A stretch of 64,000 nt of DNA from Bactericera cockerelli (taxonomy: Eukaryota > Arthropoda > Insecta > Hemiptera > Triozidae). Under the pieces are notes generated by a model. That model saw nothing but the letters and a program-made list of their open reading frames with translations, did not search any database and was not told the DNA's origin. Shown here piece after piece: positions 29,472 through 42,062 of this stretch (position 1 is its first letter; every line of letters begins with the position of its first letter). The translations under genes were made by a program, and so were the position numbers. The DNA lies in assembly GCA_024516035.1 (NCBI GenBank), contig CM044955.1:50941074-51005073 (forward strand). The letters are read 5' to 3'.

Positions 29472-32400
29472 GTTCATTTCCATGTGGCTACACAGTGTTG
29501 TAACTTCTGTTTTATTATGTTGTATTCAATATTTTTTTTTTGAAATTTTGATTAGGTATATTTTGGTTTTGCTACAAAAGTAATGTATAAGAACAAAAAG
29601 AAACTACACACATCAGTACTGATAAACTGATTGTAATGATGATTCAAGCAAAATCTTCTATGGTTCAAGACGAAGTGCGGGGTTCCAGCGCTGGAAACAG
29701 TGCGCCCTACCCGCTAAAATCCTCCTCTCCATCACCACAAACATACCCGGAACCGTATAGTACATTACTTAAGTTTTAATCCTGTTTTATAATTCGGCCC
29801 TAGGCTTCATTACTTTTCCATATATGGCCCCTTGTTTGAGTGAGACTCAATTGATTATGTACCGATCTGTACGATATTGTAAATCAGATTCAATTTACGA
29901 GGGATTCCTATCTGCTAAAGACTACACCACCGCGTACATATTCCTTTGAATATGCACCGATCTATACGATACTGTTAATCAGAGTAAATTTACGAGGGGT
30001 TCTATTCTGCTAAAGACTACAACACCCTGTACATATTCCTATCCATTGGGCTGAAGTTTTCACATGGCTATATTGTTGTCTGCACTGTCCATTGTCTGAG
30101 GATTTGGTATCCCCATTATTAGACGATCTAGTTATTTAGTAAGTGAACCATCAAGGTGGACGCTATACTTGGACAGTAGCTACAATCCCAGCGTAAATCA
30201 GGATCACTTCTGGATTAATGATTTATTAACAACGCCCATCTAGGGTTGTTAACCACAAAGTCCAGGGGATATACTGACTGACACCAACTTTTGATAGTAA
30301 AAGTAAAGCAGGAAACTTGAAAGTTGGACAAGAAAGACTTGAAACATTCCAAATTTTAAAGCGAGGCAACACAAAGTGCGCGAACACACCCAGTTCTACA
30401 TTATAGATAATATAGACCCTAGGGTAGCCCTGATACCACGTAGAATAATCTAACCATATTATTTAATGTAAGCGGCCTCAACAGTGTCCTGAAAATTATC
30501 TATATCTACTATCTAGGTGTAGGGACTTGGCCCTTGGGGTTAGGACCAGACTGATCCTCACTGATCAAAGGGTATACAGGTGGGTCTTGAACAGTAGAAT
30601 TTTCAAACTTAGAGCACAATTTCTCACTGCGAAAGTACGTCTTCCTGTTCTTCACTACCTGTGGAAAACTCGGAAGTAAATCCTAATAAAATCTCTTCAT
30701 TTCCTCATCATGCACTTGCCTCATGCTCACGCCGCCGCCGCTGTAATGACCATGTTGACATTTCAGACAATGGGAGTGGAAAATGAAGCTACATAGACAG
30801 TAAAAGCAGTTAAATTACCTTGAAGGAAATTCTAGAACGTGAAGGGAAGAGACTACTGGAACGTAGAAGCTTCATGGAGAATAAGGTAAAGGTCAATTGA
30901 AAGCATGTAGAAGCAATATTATCGGAAGAGCAGAAGTGCAGAACATTGTATCTTCAGGAAGCTAAGCAGAAACAACATTTATTATGAGTAAAATAAGTGG
31001 AATATTGTAGTAGATACTAGAAAGTATTTTCAGAAAGCATAGAGGTCGTAAAAGAACTGGTAACACTGTGATCAAATTGCATCATTGCATAAATGAATCC
31101 TTAGATTTGATCCTTGTAACTTGTAATAAAAGTAATAACGATAGTGAACTTGAACAATATCTATATAAAAAAAAAAAATGAAAATACCTTCAAAATAATA
31201 ATAATAATAATAAATAAATAAATATTGTTATTTGTATTTTGGGAATATTACAAGGGTTGGCATATTGACATACATTTTATGAGAAGTGAGAAGAAAAAAT
31301 TGTACCAAACAGAGTGGAAAAATCCAAAAAAATATGAAACTTAAGCATGCACCTATTAAAATTAAATAAGGAAAAAATATTCTTTTTTTAGAAAGCAATA
31401 TAAGAAACTTGAGGTTGAAGAAGTAAATGGATAGTTCCAAATTAGGAGGGTGGTTGAACCCTCACTTATACAATCTAATTTCCTTATTCATAGGGTAGGA
31501 AACATAAAAATGTACACATTAGAATTAAAAGATATAAGAAATGTGGAAGCAAAAAAAGTAATAATTCCAAATTAGTGGGGAGGTCGAGCCCCCCAGTTAA
31601 AGTATCTAGTTATTACTCTTATTCATGAAGTAAGCAAGTTATTAATGAACCTATTAAAATTTAAAATCAAAGAATATCAGAGAGAAAGAAGGTTATTTAT
31701 TACTATCAAGCTAGCGGAAAGTCCGGAAATACCTTCAAAATGCAGTAAGAAAATATAAGTAAAACTTCGAATATAATGAACAACTTTGTGATACTTCATA
31801 TTCATATATGTAGAGTTTATTTTAAATTTTAATATAAATTAATTTATTAGATAATTATTTTCTTTTTGTTCCCAATTTTGTGTGTTTTTTAAGGAATGTC
31901 TCGAAATTGACTTTTACTTATAAGAGTGGTCTCAGAAGACATTCATATCTCTAAAACCTGTGTGAGTGTTTTTGTGTATTTTTATTGGGTAAGTCGTCTT
32001 AGCGCAACTTGCTTATTATTTTATAAGAACAGATTGCAGACACCAGATAAGCAACTAAAAGAACTACCATTATTTCCCCCCAAAAAGATCATTTTTCCTT
32101 TCGGGCGCTCAAAAGTTTTCATTTCAAGATTTCTGTAGTTGCAAAAAGATTGCCAAACGAGATGCGACACTTCAAAGGCAATGTTCAAAGGCTCAGATGA
32201 GATGAAGAAGATAATGCACGTCCCAGACTACTCCCGTGAGGTACTCAGACACCTGAGACACCAAGTCAAAGGCTTTCGGAAAGTCAGGAGAAGAGTATTG
32301 AAGAGCTTGCAAGAGATTAGAAAGTGTCATGATTCATGAAAGAGATTTTACTTCCGAGTCAACATGTTCTAGAGAATCTAGAGGCATCCTTTGTCGTTGT

Positions 32401-33039
32401 AGCCAATAATCTCTATCTCGCTGTTCTCCTCTTTTGAGCCAAATATTTTTTGTTAGATGGATTTGCGTGTTCTTCCTCGTGGTTTGCGTTCATCTGTGCT
32501 ACCTTCTAGGGTGAATCACAAGAATGCTCTCACAATACTTCAAACCCAAACTTATTGATTTTTTCGAAGCCAACTGTTATTTGTTAAATTAATATTAATT
32601 TGCGTGTGCTTCTTCATGTTTTGGCTAGATCTATGTTACCTTCTAAAAATAATCACAAAAATGTTCTCATCGTAAAATCACAAAAAATACTTCAAAACCG
32701 AACTTCTCATATTCTCGAAGCTTGTTACTCGATCCAGCGATCTCCAGATAAGGAATTTGCGGCATTATTGATCCGTTTTACTCTGAAATACCACACCGCC
32801 ATTCTATCTCAGAATCCCAGATTATCTACTTGCCTGGCGTGCTACCCACTTGATACTAAAATAACGCAGCACGATATCGGGGCGTTCTATTCTGACATGA
32901 AATGTGTTTTCAAGGGTCCATGGTGTGGGGAGTAGAGTAGACCTCAGCATGTATTTGAACAAGCAGCGAGGGTCGCAGTGGGAGGGCGGAAGACCCCTAT
33001 CATGGAACAAATGATACTGCAGCTATTCTAAACATCACA
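29096..33039. other. long gene-free stretch
   Basis: It holds a poly(T) run (29430-29468), a ~93-bp direct duplication (about 29860-30040, words CCGATCTGTACGATATTG and CTGCTAAAGACTACA) and many short frames without recognisable domains. A 111-codon frame (32600-32935) is also unrecognised. No gene is supported. Confidence 0.5.
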
Positions 33040-33210
33040 CTTCATTTGATTGTCTCATTAAAACTGTGAATATTATTGTATCTCATTTGATGTTTGATGG
33101 CACTCTATTATTTGATTGTTTCATTAAAATTCTGGATATTATTGTATCTCATGTGATGTTTGATGGCACTCTATTATTTGATTGTTTCATTAAAATTGTG
33201 GACATGTTTC
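33040..33210 (+). repeat. ~66-bp tandem repeat, 2.5 copies
   Basis: Copies of TTTGATTGTTTCATTAAAAT, then ATTATTGTATCTCATTTGATG and TTTGATGGCACTCTATTA. Confidence 0.85.
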
Positions 33211-33224
33211 TGCAGGGTGAGGGT

Positions 33225-33745
33225 GGTGTTTTCAAATGTCACCATGATGCCATGTTTGCTGTCTTCTTTCTTTGATTAGATACTAGCTCCATCCATACTG
33301 CCAAAAGGTTTGATCAAGGATATTCTTTTATATGTCACCATGATGCCATGTTTGCTGTCTTCTCTCTTTGATTAGATACTAGCTCCATCCATACTGCCAA
33401 AAGGGGTGTTCATTTTGATCAAGGATATTCTTTTATACTTATACATGTTTGCTGTCATCTTTCTTTGATTAGATACTAGCTTAGCTCCATCCATACTGCC
33501 AAAAGGGGTGCTCATTTGATCAAGGATATTCTTTTATACTTATACATGTTTGCTGTCATCTTTCTTTGATTAGATACTAGCTCCATCCATACTGCCAAAA
33601 GGGGTGCTCATTTGATCAAGGATATTCTTTTATACTTATACATGTTTGCTGTCATCTTTCTTTGATTAGATACTAGCTCCATCCATACTGCCAAAAGGGG
33701 TGTTCATTTGATCAAGGATATTCTTTTATATTTATACATGAAGCT
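33225..33745 (+). repeat. ~95-101-bp tandem repeat, five copies
   Basis: Copies begin at GATTAGATACTAGCTCCATC near 33274, 33370, 33466, 33568 and 33664, and include ATACTGCCAAAAGGGGTG and CAAGGATATTCTTTTATA. Confidence 0.9.
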
Positions 33746-34360
33746 CATTCATTGTTCTCAGGAATCTATTAGATTTTAGAACAAATATGTGAGCCTCACC
33801 ACATGATAAGTTGATTCACCTCTGCCATATACATACAATATAATTATGTAATTATGTACATAGGTAGTTGCTGGAACTGTGCGGATTATTTTTACACGCT
33901 AAACAATCATAATTTTCATGTACTTTTTGTACCGGGTGTTTGCACCTTACAAACTCTTCACAAGGGATTAGAACGAATAGTTCCGAACATTGAAATTGAA
34001 ATCAGTTACAATAGTAAATATGTCATACCAATATGTACAATTGTACATAATTATAAATTAATACATCTAGTCAAGTACAAATTCAATAAAAAATGTTTAG
34101 TCTTAACTTGCCTGTACTAAATATTACTCAAAATAGTACAGCAAAGTGAATACGAAGCATTCATTTTACCATATTTCATAGAGAGTGGTCAACTTCTAGA
34201 TCAATTAACAACGAGTGACATTTAGTTATCTCTTATCTGTATCTTGTTAGGAGCAATTGAATGTTCTGAAATGCCAGATCAGATTCTTATCAATCTTACT
34301 GCCACACGTGCAATCCTTGATTGTAGTGCCTTCTCACAATGTAGCATAGGTGCATAAGTA
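33746..34360. other. gene-free stretch between two tandem arrays
   Basis: AT-rich sequence with no domain-bearing frame (an 88-codon frame at 33854-34120 has no recognisable features). Confidence 0.5.
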
Positions 34361-34363
34361 ACG

Positions 34364-34880
34364 TTGGGACCCTGAACCCAAGAAAAGTATTCAACATAAT
34401 TTAGTCAAAAGGCTTCTGATATCTGAGAAGCTTAAATTTGATTAGATAACTGACTGACACCAACTTGGGACCCTGAACCAAAGCGAAGTACTTATTCAAC
34501 ATAATCTAGTCAAAAGCCTTCTGATATCTGAGAAGCTTAAACTTGATTAGATAACTGACTGACACCAACTTGGGACCCTGAACCAAAGCGAAGTACTTAT
34601 TCAACATAATCTAGTCAAAAGACTTCTGAAACTATCTGAGAAGCTTAAACTTGATTAGATAACTGACTGACACCAACTTGGGACCCTGAACCAAAGCGAA
34701 GTACTTATTCAACATAATCTAGTCAAAAGACTTCTGAAACTATCTGAGAAGCTTAAACTTAATTAGATAACTGACTGACACCAACTTGGGACCCTGAACC
34801 AAAGCGAAGCACTTATTCAACATAATCTAGTCAAAAGACTTCTGAAACTATCTGAGAAGCTTAAACTTGATTAGATAACG
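34364..34880 (+). repeat. ~101-108-bp tandem repeat, five copies
   Basis: Units start TTGGGACCCTGAACC at 34364, 34465, 34570, 34678 and 34786. Length grows left to right through small indels (GAAACT added before ATCTGAGAAGC), and the first unit is the most diverged. Confidence 0.92.
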
Positions 34881-35454
34881 AAGCTAACTCTTCCACACAC
34901 AAAGGGCAAACCTGTCCTGAGAATATATTGCTTTATGAAATGAAATGAAGCAGACAGACAAACGAAATTCAAACCATCTGGTAACCAACCATGATAAAAC
35001 AGAACCTGCGTTCGGTCAATAATTACATTAGAATTCTTACTTCAAAAGCGTATAAATCCAATCCGACCCAGTATATCTTGTTATTTGTTCACTAAATCTA
35101 ATAGGTATGTATGGTACATACCTATTTGCCTTGATCTTGAGTTGCTCTCGGCCTATAGAAGCCTCGTCTTCAGAAGAAACTTCTCGTGTTGTTAGTTCAA
35201 AAGACAAACTTTCTGTTGATGTACTTAAGCCTCCCAGGCTCATTTCATAAGATAAAATTGTTTCTTCTTATAATCTTATTTCATAAGAAGTTTTGGTTCG
35301 TGTAACCTTACTTAATAGAAACTCCATCACGTACCTAATACATGTATTCGAAAATATTACAAAGTGACATAGAGATGTATAGTTTTGCTTTCAGGCTAGA
35401 TTGCTTAGAGCCATATTTCACTAGCAAAATATTCTGTATTAAGTTTGAAATAAG
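34881..35454. other. gene-free stretch
   Basis: AT-rich sequence. The 68-codon minus-strand frame at 35037-35243 has no recognised domain. Confidence 0.45.
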
Positions 35455-35712
35455 CATGATTCTTGGCCTGCGTCGTCGATGGCGTGTTGAATACACTAGT
35501 TTTGTTTCCGTCACTGAAGTTAAGCAATGTCCAGCGAAGTTCGGACTTGGATGGGGTGACACTTCAAACCATTATGATGCTGGCTATTCCCGGTTTGCAA
35601 TCAAGACTGGGTAGGATTCGTGTGGGTAGCTAGTTGGCTGGTTTCCATCGATTGGAGGGTAAAACCCCCGTCGCGATGTGACTCTAAGCAGTGAAAGAGA
35701 CGTTAAACCCCA
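35455..35712 (+). repeat. near full-length 5S rRNA-derived SINE
   Basis: The most complete copy. 5S head (CACTGAAGTTAAGCAATGTC, then CAGCGAAGTTCGGACTTGGA, then TGGGGTGAC), body (GATGCTGGCTATTCCCGG, then GACTGGGTAGGATTCG, then GTGGGTAGCTAG) and tail (GGGTAAAACCCCCGTCGCGA, then GACGTTAAACCCC). Confidence 0.9.
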
Positions 35713-35904
35713 AAACATAATATATGTAAGTAGGTATTTAGGTAATTGCGATCCTTTACTTGTGAAATTATGCCTGTGATGGAAATGAACCTTAAAATAT
35801 TTTTTAGAGTTAGACCAACTATTTTGTTCATTATGTGAATTGTTGGGCTTTTATAAAGTAGTTGAAAAGTTGTTATTTTATTGAGTAATGCTTTGTTTAT
35901 TTCG

Positions 35905-35995
35905 ACATCGGTGGTTCGATTCCTAAACACGGCAAACATTTAGTAAGGCGGGTTTGTGATGTAAATGTAACATTCATATAGATACGATAACTGTT
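35905..35995 (+). repeat. tRNA-SINE fragment
   Basis: ATCGGTGGTTCGATTCC box B, then a GTGATGTAA...ATACGATAACTG tail, a decayed member of the TGTGACATCAC family. Confidence 0.45.
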
Positions 35996-36940
35996 TTAAC
36001 TTGACATTAACATCAAGTCTTCACCTCACTGGCTAGCTGCCACTTTATACTTATAATTATGTATGCATGAGATAATGAGATAACATACAATGATGAAATG
36101 CATAATAAACAGCTGATACGATAGCTATGATGTACGTAATAACATCATTTATATAGTAGTTCTACCATCTTAGAATAGAAATATTGGCTATGAAATATGA
36201 ACTAACATCATGACTGTATAAACGGTACAGCAGCTATTAGAAGAGCTATAAAAAAACCCATCATTTCTTCAGCTTCCGTGTGTTTGCCAGGAAGTTGTTG
36301 TCTGGACGTATGTATGGACTCTGTTCTCATCAGGTCTCCCAGGCTTCACTATTCTGCACCTTGGTGTCGAGACCGTCAAGGAAATCGGTAGTTCTGCAAC
36401 GCCAAGAAAACCAAAGGCGCTGTACTTAAAAGCTAACTTTCACATTTAAAGAGAAAATGGAGGAGTGGGGATTCTTTGTTGGTGTATGCGGCTCTGATAG
36501 ATCATTGGAGGAAGAAAGTAATCTGATGCACTGTTTTAGAGTTTTAGTTTAATGTTGAATAAAGAACTTATTTGCATGTTCTATTAAGTATGTACGTAAA
36601 TTTAACTTGTTTAACATCCAGTATGTAACAATACTTATGCATACTTAACAATATAGTTGTTAAGTATGTATGGTCCGGCGCTTTGGTTGTGTCTGACCTA
36701 TTTTGTCTAAAACGGCTTGCAACAAGCGAGTCTTACTTGCTAGCAGTTAAGAGGCAGTGAAAATAAAGTATTTGTAAAAAAAAATTGGTATACTCGTTAG
36801 TTGGGAGCTGCCTAAAACATGGATAATATTCCAAAGAACAATACATATTTTCGCGCTCACAATACATCACGCCAAATTTATGAATTGTCTATTTGTATAT
36901 GAGATAGAAATACAGAAATAAGAGTTCCAAAGAATAAAAA
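35996..36940. other. gene-free stretch
   Basis: AT-rich and unique-looking. No supported gene or repeat. Confidence 0.45.
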
Positions 36941-36944
36941 ACTG

Positions 36945-37030
36945 TACAGCATGCCGGATTCAAACACGCAATCCTTGGCTAGGGGCCAATCGCATGGCTG
37001 TATGGTACTCTGGAGTCACCTTTCCTTCCT
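36945..37030 (-). repeat. tRNA-like fragment
   Basis: On the minus strand ATTGCGTGTTTGAATCCGGC resembles box B with an upstream anticodon-like arm. It is decayed. Confidence 0.35.
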
Positions 37031-37064
37031 CAATAGAATGGTAGGTCAGAGAACCTAGCTGGCG

Positions 37065-37345
37065 CTAAACTGTGGTGCTGATGGGACTTGGAATCAGACG
37101 GTTTGTGTTCGAGGCCGGGTTAAAAAAAACTCTTAGGTGTAGTAGGCTGTACTTTGTACCCAGGATTTAAGTAACTCCTAGTATTTTTGTGGTTTGCCGT
37201 TTTTAACCTAGCCGGGACATGACATGTTATCCTACCATTTGGTATTTTTACCACATAATAATATGTCTTGGGCTTACTGCTGGAATGATGGAACTTTAAT
37301 AGTCTTAATCGGGCAGTATAAATAGGGCGATATTATTATTATACA
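37065..37345 (+). repeat. two SINE pieces: tRNA-like head and GTCCCGG-family body
   Basis: 37075-37125 has GTGTTCGAGGCCGGG (box-B-like). 37200-37345 has the body AGCCGGGACATGACATGTTA, ACCACATAATAATATGTCTT, CTTACTGCTGGAATGATGG and ATCGGGCAGTATAAATAGGG. Confidence 0.7.
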
Positions 37346-38074
37346 TTAGAATATTTTCACTACTTAATTCAAGTCCCTACTTAACTAGAGAACTATAGAA
37401 GTGTCCACCTACACTATATACTGTCAAAGTTTGTGTCTACGGAGGGGTTTCGATTAAATTATTTTTATTACTTAATTCAAGTCCCTGCTACAACACGGTA
37501 AGTCTCTACTTACAATATGTCAGCAATGCCCAAAATTTTGTGTTCTGATTAAATTATGTTCCATTACTCAATTCAAGACCCAGCAATAGCGCTGGAATTC
37601 CAAACAGCATACGAGGCATTAAGACCCCGCTTGTACAGAGGTTAACAGGGGTTATGATTGGGGAGTGCTAGGGGTTATCACTTCCTAGTCAAGGCAAGAT
37701 AATGGACTCTAGGCGGTGATGGTAGTTTTCATATCAGTTAGGAATGTAATGATTGCTTCATTATCACACTTATAACCCACCGTCATACTATTTATTATTT
37801 TTATTATCAAAGCTTAAAAAGTAAATAATATTGGTTTTTTAAAAGAATAATTAAAACAATAATAAAAATCAACGTCTAGCTTGACGAGATGAAAGAGCCG
37901 GAAATAAAACATAAACTCTGTAATGTTTTCTGAGAAGTCGAAATCCACATCAATCATTTAAACGAAATTCAGTCTGTTTTCAGCTACCAAAATTCTGAGG
38001 AAACAGTTCAGAGTTCCCCCTGGAAGATGTCTACTAGGCTAGCGTCGCGCGTCGAATCCACCGGTCCTCGTAAC
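37346..38074. other. gene-free stretch
   Basis: There are partial direct repeats around CTTAATTCAAGTCCCT at 37360, 37470 and 37560. No gene is supported. Confidence 0.45.
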
Positions 38075-38240
38075 ATCACAACAGTTGTTAAGCACTCGCT
38101 TGCCATGCGGAAGGCCCCGGGTTCGAACCCCCGCGCCGATAAAAAATTGTATTCAAAACTTGGTTACAGTTGTTTGTAAGGGATACCTTCCGGTGCGATC
38201 GTGTTGACCCAGCACTAAATTGTGTGACAGCAGAATTTTT
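38075..38240 (+). repeat. tRNA-Gly-like SINE
   Basis: GTTAAGCACTCGCTTGCCAT, then GCGGAAGGCCCCGGGTTCGA, then ACCCCCGCGCC is tRNA-Gly-like with an intact box B. The tail GTTGTTTGTAAGGGATACCT is shared with 24838-25015. Confidence 0.8.
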
Positions 38241-39789
38241 ATGGGAATGCCCAAAACATCACTTCATTTATTTATTTAATGTTTCTACGGGAACTACCCA
38301 TTTTTACAAAGTCCCTACACGAAAAAAAAAAAACAAAAAATCAATTCAGCACGAAATTTGACTAAAGGCACTAAAGCTGTGCTTATTTAGTTTAATAATT
38401 TGGAATTCAGACCCAAGAGGAGCTTTAGTTTAGAGCATTACAAACAAGCACGAATCCGCAGATAAAGTAACTTTTGCTCTCTCGTAATATGCTGAGGAGG
38501 TGTATGAACTTTAACTCGAGCATTAGAACAAGAGTCTGCTATTCATAATAATATGTAATATGAACCAAGAAGACACAACACAGCACTTCAGCTGCCAAGA
38601 ATGCAGAACATTACTTACTGTTGTTGCGGGGAGGAGGATGCTTTAGTTTAGTGAAGAAATTTTGAGAAAAAAAAGAGAATTATTAAGAGGAAAAAAAAAA
38701 CTGGATGCTTCTTTAGTTTTTACTAAAAAAAGCTTTTTTTGTGGCTAAAAACGTATTGTTGTCTTTTAGTTAGAGGCTTTGAAATTTTCCAGCATGTAAC
38801 TGTATATTTTACATTAAATTGATAATAGAAGAAATAATAATAACGATATCGATACAATAGCTAGAGGAGATCAAGGTACTGTCGACTGTCTGATTTGGGG
38901 GCATATTCAAGAACCTTATCATAATTTCAGAAAGCTTAAAAAGGAGATGCTTTCAAAAGTCTAAATTTGCTCATTTTGATGGAATTGAAAATTTAATCAT
39001 CCAATTTAAAAGGCATTTGTCTACTTTTGGTTATTTGATTTACAAAATTCCTCTCCATAATGTACTACTCATAACACTCGCGTCATCACCCCACAAGAAA
39101 AGCGCTCTCTGTAGCGACGCCAAGTAAAAAGAAAATAAAACTGTATCTTGAGAAATTGCAATGTTGCAAAACTATTAACTCAATCATGTGAGAAAAAAAG
39201 AAGAATTTCGCAACTAATTGCGAAGATGCCAAGTTTAGTCCCCTACTTGTAGATAAATCACTACTCCGGTGCATATTTTGTAAACAAATAATATCCCTTC
39301 GAAATTACTCATCAACGAGACGGTCGTTTTGCGGAGAACGCTTTCGAGATACGACAGTGCTCATAAGCACAAAAATACAAAAAATTGAATGTTATTTAAC
39401 GGTAAACATAGTTTCTATGTACGATGTATATACATAGATACAGTGAATAGACTCAAAGCTCCTTGGCAATATTCTGGTCCCCGCCCCCACAAGATATTCC
39501 AACATAGATTTGGAAGTTGAGAGTGGGCGACAAAGTGGAGTGAGAGGTGCGAGGTCGTGCAAATGAAGAGGAATTCGGACTCATTTGCTTCCTCAAAACA
39601 ACTGAAAATATGAGCATTCTATTAGACTTATAAGAGGAATTAAGATGAGGTAAATGTTTGGTTTCGGCAGATATTCATAGCCCCGTGGAGTAGCTTATGC
39701 TGGCTACTAGCTCAGAGTGGAGAAGAACCTGGAAATTTCTCATTGGTGGAAATTTCTCATGCTTTGAGCGAGGATAGTCAGTTGCAGGC
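38241..39789. other. gene-free stretch
   Basis: AT-rich with A-runs. No supported gene; short frames only. Confidence 0.45.
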
Positions 39790-39797
39790 TACGATAC

Positions 39798-41871
39798 CAT
39801 GGGCGTAGCCAGGGGGGGCAGGGGGGGGCAGCTGCCCCCCCCTAGAGAAACCTAAATAGTATGCAACATGGAAGGGGCAACTTAAATTTACATATGATAT
39901 TTTGAAAAATATTTTTTGAGAAAAAAAAACATTGAAAAACCTTAAATCAAAAATCAAAGGATTTCTAAAAGGGTAAAAATATCAAGTAGACCCTAAAAAA
40001 AAATATCAAAGCTCTCCCTGGCTATAATATAATTAGTGAGGCGCTCCAATGGAAAATCGGGCGAGCAAATGGCCTTTTGGTGCCGATCAGGTTTAAACTG
40101 GGTTCCACCGACAGGTATGAATGGCCGCTATCTAGGGTTAGTGTTAGGGCCTTTCGTCACCTACTAGGGCCGAATTAGGGCCATATTAGGTCCTTTTTGG
40201 AAAACCATATATGCCGCTCTTACTCCTTCTGTGTTGCAGATGAAGCAAACATGTATAGAATATGACATGTGTAGAATGTGTAGGCGCACCTTTTAGTGGT
40301 ACCAAAATTTGGTAGCGCTCGCCGTTCACGAGTTATGCGCAGAACAGAGATTTTTTTCGTGCCAGTTTTGCCCTGCCACTTTGGTAGCCTTTGGACGCCA
40401 TTTGGTCACCTAAATATCTTTTCCTATACAAGATAAACATTTTTTTTCAGGAAATCGACGCTTCATCTGGTGGCGCCAGCGGCGCAGAGGCGCTTGAATT
40501 TTTTGCGTTTTTTTCGCCATAACTCTGGCTGTGTTAATGACGAAAGGCTGAAATTTGTTGCGTTAGGTTTGTACAAACGAGGGCTACAAGAATATGCTAT
40601 ATAAAAACAGCTTAAAAAATGGCTGCTTTTTTTCAATCGGTGATTATGCACCGAAAAATGTCGCAAGCACATGATGTTACCTATCGTTCGATTCACCTTG
40701 ACGACGCAAATCCAAAAAGGTATAACATTACCGCCTTAAGCCTTAAAATCGATTAATTTCAAGGCGACGATTAAAACGGTTTTTTCAAACGCCGTTTTAA
40801 CACTTTGAGCCCATGAATACCATATATGACCCTCACCTGACATTTCACAAAGGACATGAGTACCATATATGACCCTCACCAGTTCATTGATTAAAATTTT
40901 CGGAAAATTTTAATTTGCCCAAAGTGACCGTAAATTTTTATCAAAACTAGACAATGTAGGTCAAGGCGACTAATCTCAAGTTAAGGCCAAAAAACTTTTA
41001 AGGCAAATTTAGGTCAAATTTGTTGCGTCAGACCTGTTTTTGCCGGCTTATTTGGGGCGTTAACTTTATAGTAACAAGATATTTTTTTTTTGTAAAACCA
41101 CACAAATGTATTTTTTTTGCCATTAAAATTTCAGATTTATTTTTAAAGGGCAAATAGGTCAAAATAATGAAAGATTCAAAAAAATGAAAAATAGGTCTTT
41201 TTTTTTAATTTTGACCTACTTTTTGACCTTTTGACCCAATGTGTTGCATATTAAAAGCTTTGTCTCTAAAAGTTGTAATTACTAGTAACTTTTTTTTTTC
41301 TTAAATCGGTCAAGGTAGGGTCAACAATATAGGTCAATAAAGATTTTTCGTTACGGCAATTTTCAACGTTTCGACCGTACAAAAAAGCTCCTCGCTCAAA
41401 AAGTACTACCCAAATCGTTACGATCGGCACAGTTTTAATTTGCAATAAAATTGCGGTTCTAAATATGTATATTAAAGTATATGTCCTCGCGACGAATCGA
41501 GATTTATACTCAAAAAACCTCAAAAGTAATGCGCTTTCGATTTTAATTTTTTTTTTTTGAAATTAACTTTGCATCAAATAAGTTTCAATAACATTGTTAC
41601 CTGTATTCCATTCAATAAATAAAAAGCCTGTTCTAAAATATTATTGAGAGAGAAGAAAAGCTGTCTGTATTCGTTGTATGTGTAGGTACAAATTACAAAT
41701 ATATAATATTCAGTTTCTTGTGGGACCTTTGGATTTCAACAACAACAAAACAAATCGCTTCCACTGCCTTTTTCCGCACCCAAAGGACCCCACCCCCCCC
41801 CCCCCCCCCCCCAATTTCGACACGGATATCTTAGTTGCCCCCCCCTAGAGCGGATGCTGGCTACGCCCATG
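39798..41871. mobile_element. 2.07-kb hAT-type non-autonomous element
   Basis: It starts CATGGGCGTAGCCAG and ends with the exact complement, flanked by TACGATAC on both sides (39790-39797 and 41872-41879). Just inside, the left end carries the G8-CAGCTG-C8 palindrome (39821-39842) and the right end a 20-base C run (41793-41812) plus TGCCCCCCCCTAGAG. The interior has no transposase. It is rich in short direct repeats such as CCATATATGACCCTCACC. Confidence 0.93.
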
Positions 41872-41919
41872 TACGATACTACTGAGGTATCAGACCAGCA
41901 AATTAAAAAAAAAAGTTAT

Positions 41920-42062
41920 TATATTTGTGTTAATCACTTTTGTGATATCACAACTACTCAAACTCGCTTTAACCAAATCTACACTGAAACCGGGACTTGA
42001 ACCACCTACCTCCAGGTTACAAGTCCGCTGCCTTATCGATTAAGCTACTGAGGTCGGTTTTT
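41920..42062 (-). repeat. tRNA-headed SINE (TGTGACATCAC-tail family)
   Basis: On the minus strand: CTCAGTAGCTTAATCGATAA, GGAGGTAGGTGGTTCAAGTC, GGTTTCAGTGTAGATTTGGT and the TGTGATATCACAAAAGTGAT, TAACACAAATATA tail. Confidence 0.85.

Noticed and set aside
32600..32935. 111-codon open frame
   Set aside because: The product is unrecognised, lies in a gene-free stretch and shows no splice or start evidence.
33225..33745. Regular repeats that could suggest a CRISPR-like array
   Set aside because: The repeats are contiguous, without unique spacers, and the DNA is eukaryotic.
38075..38145. tRNA-Gly-like sequence
   Set aside because: Tail shared with 24838-25015 and a disrupted acceptor 5' end mark it as a SINE head.
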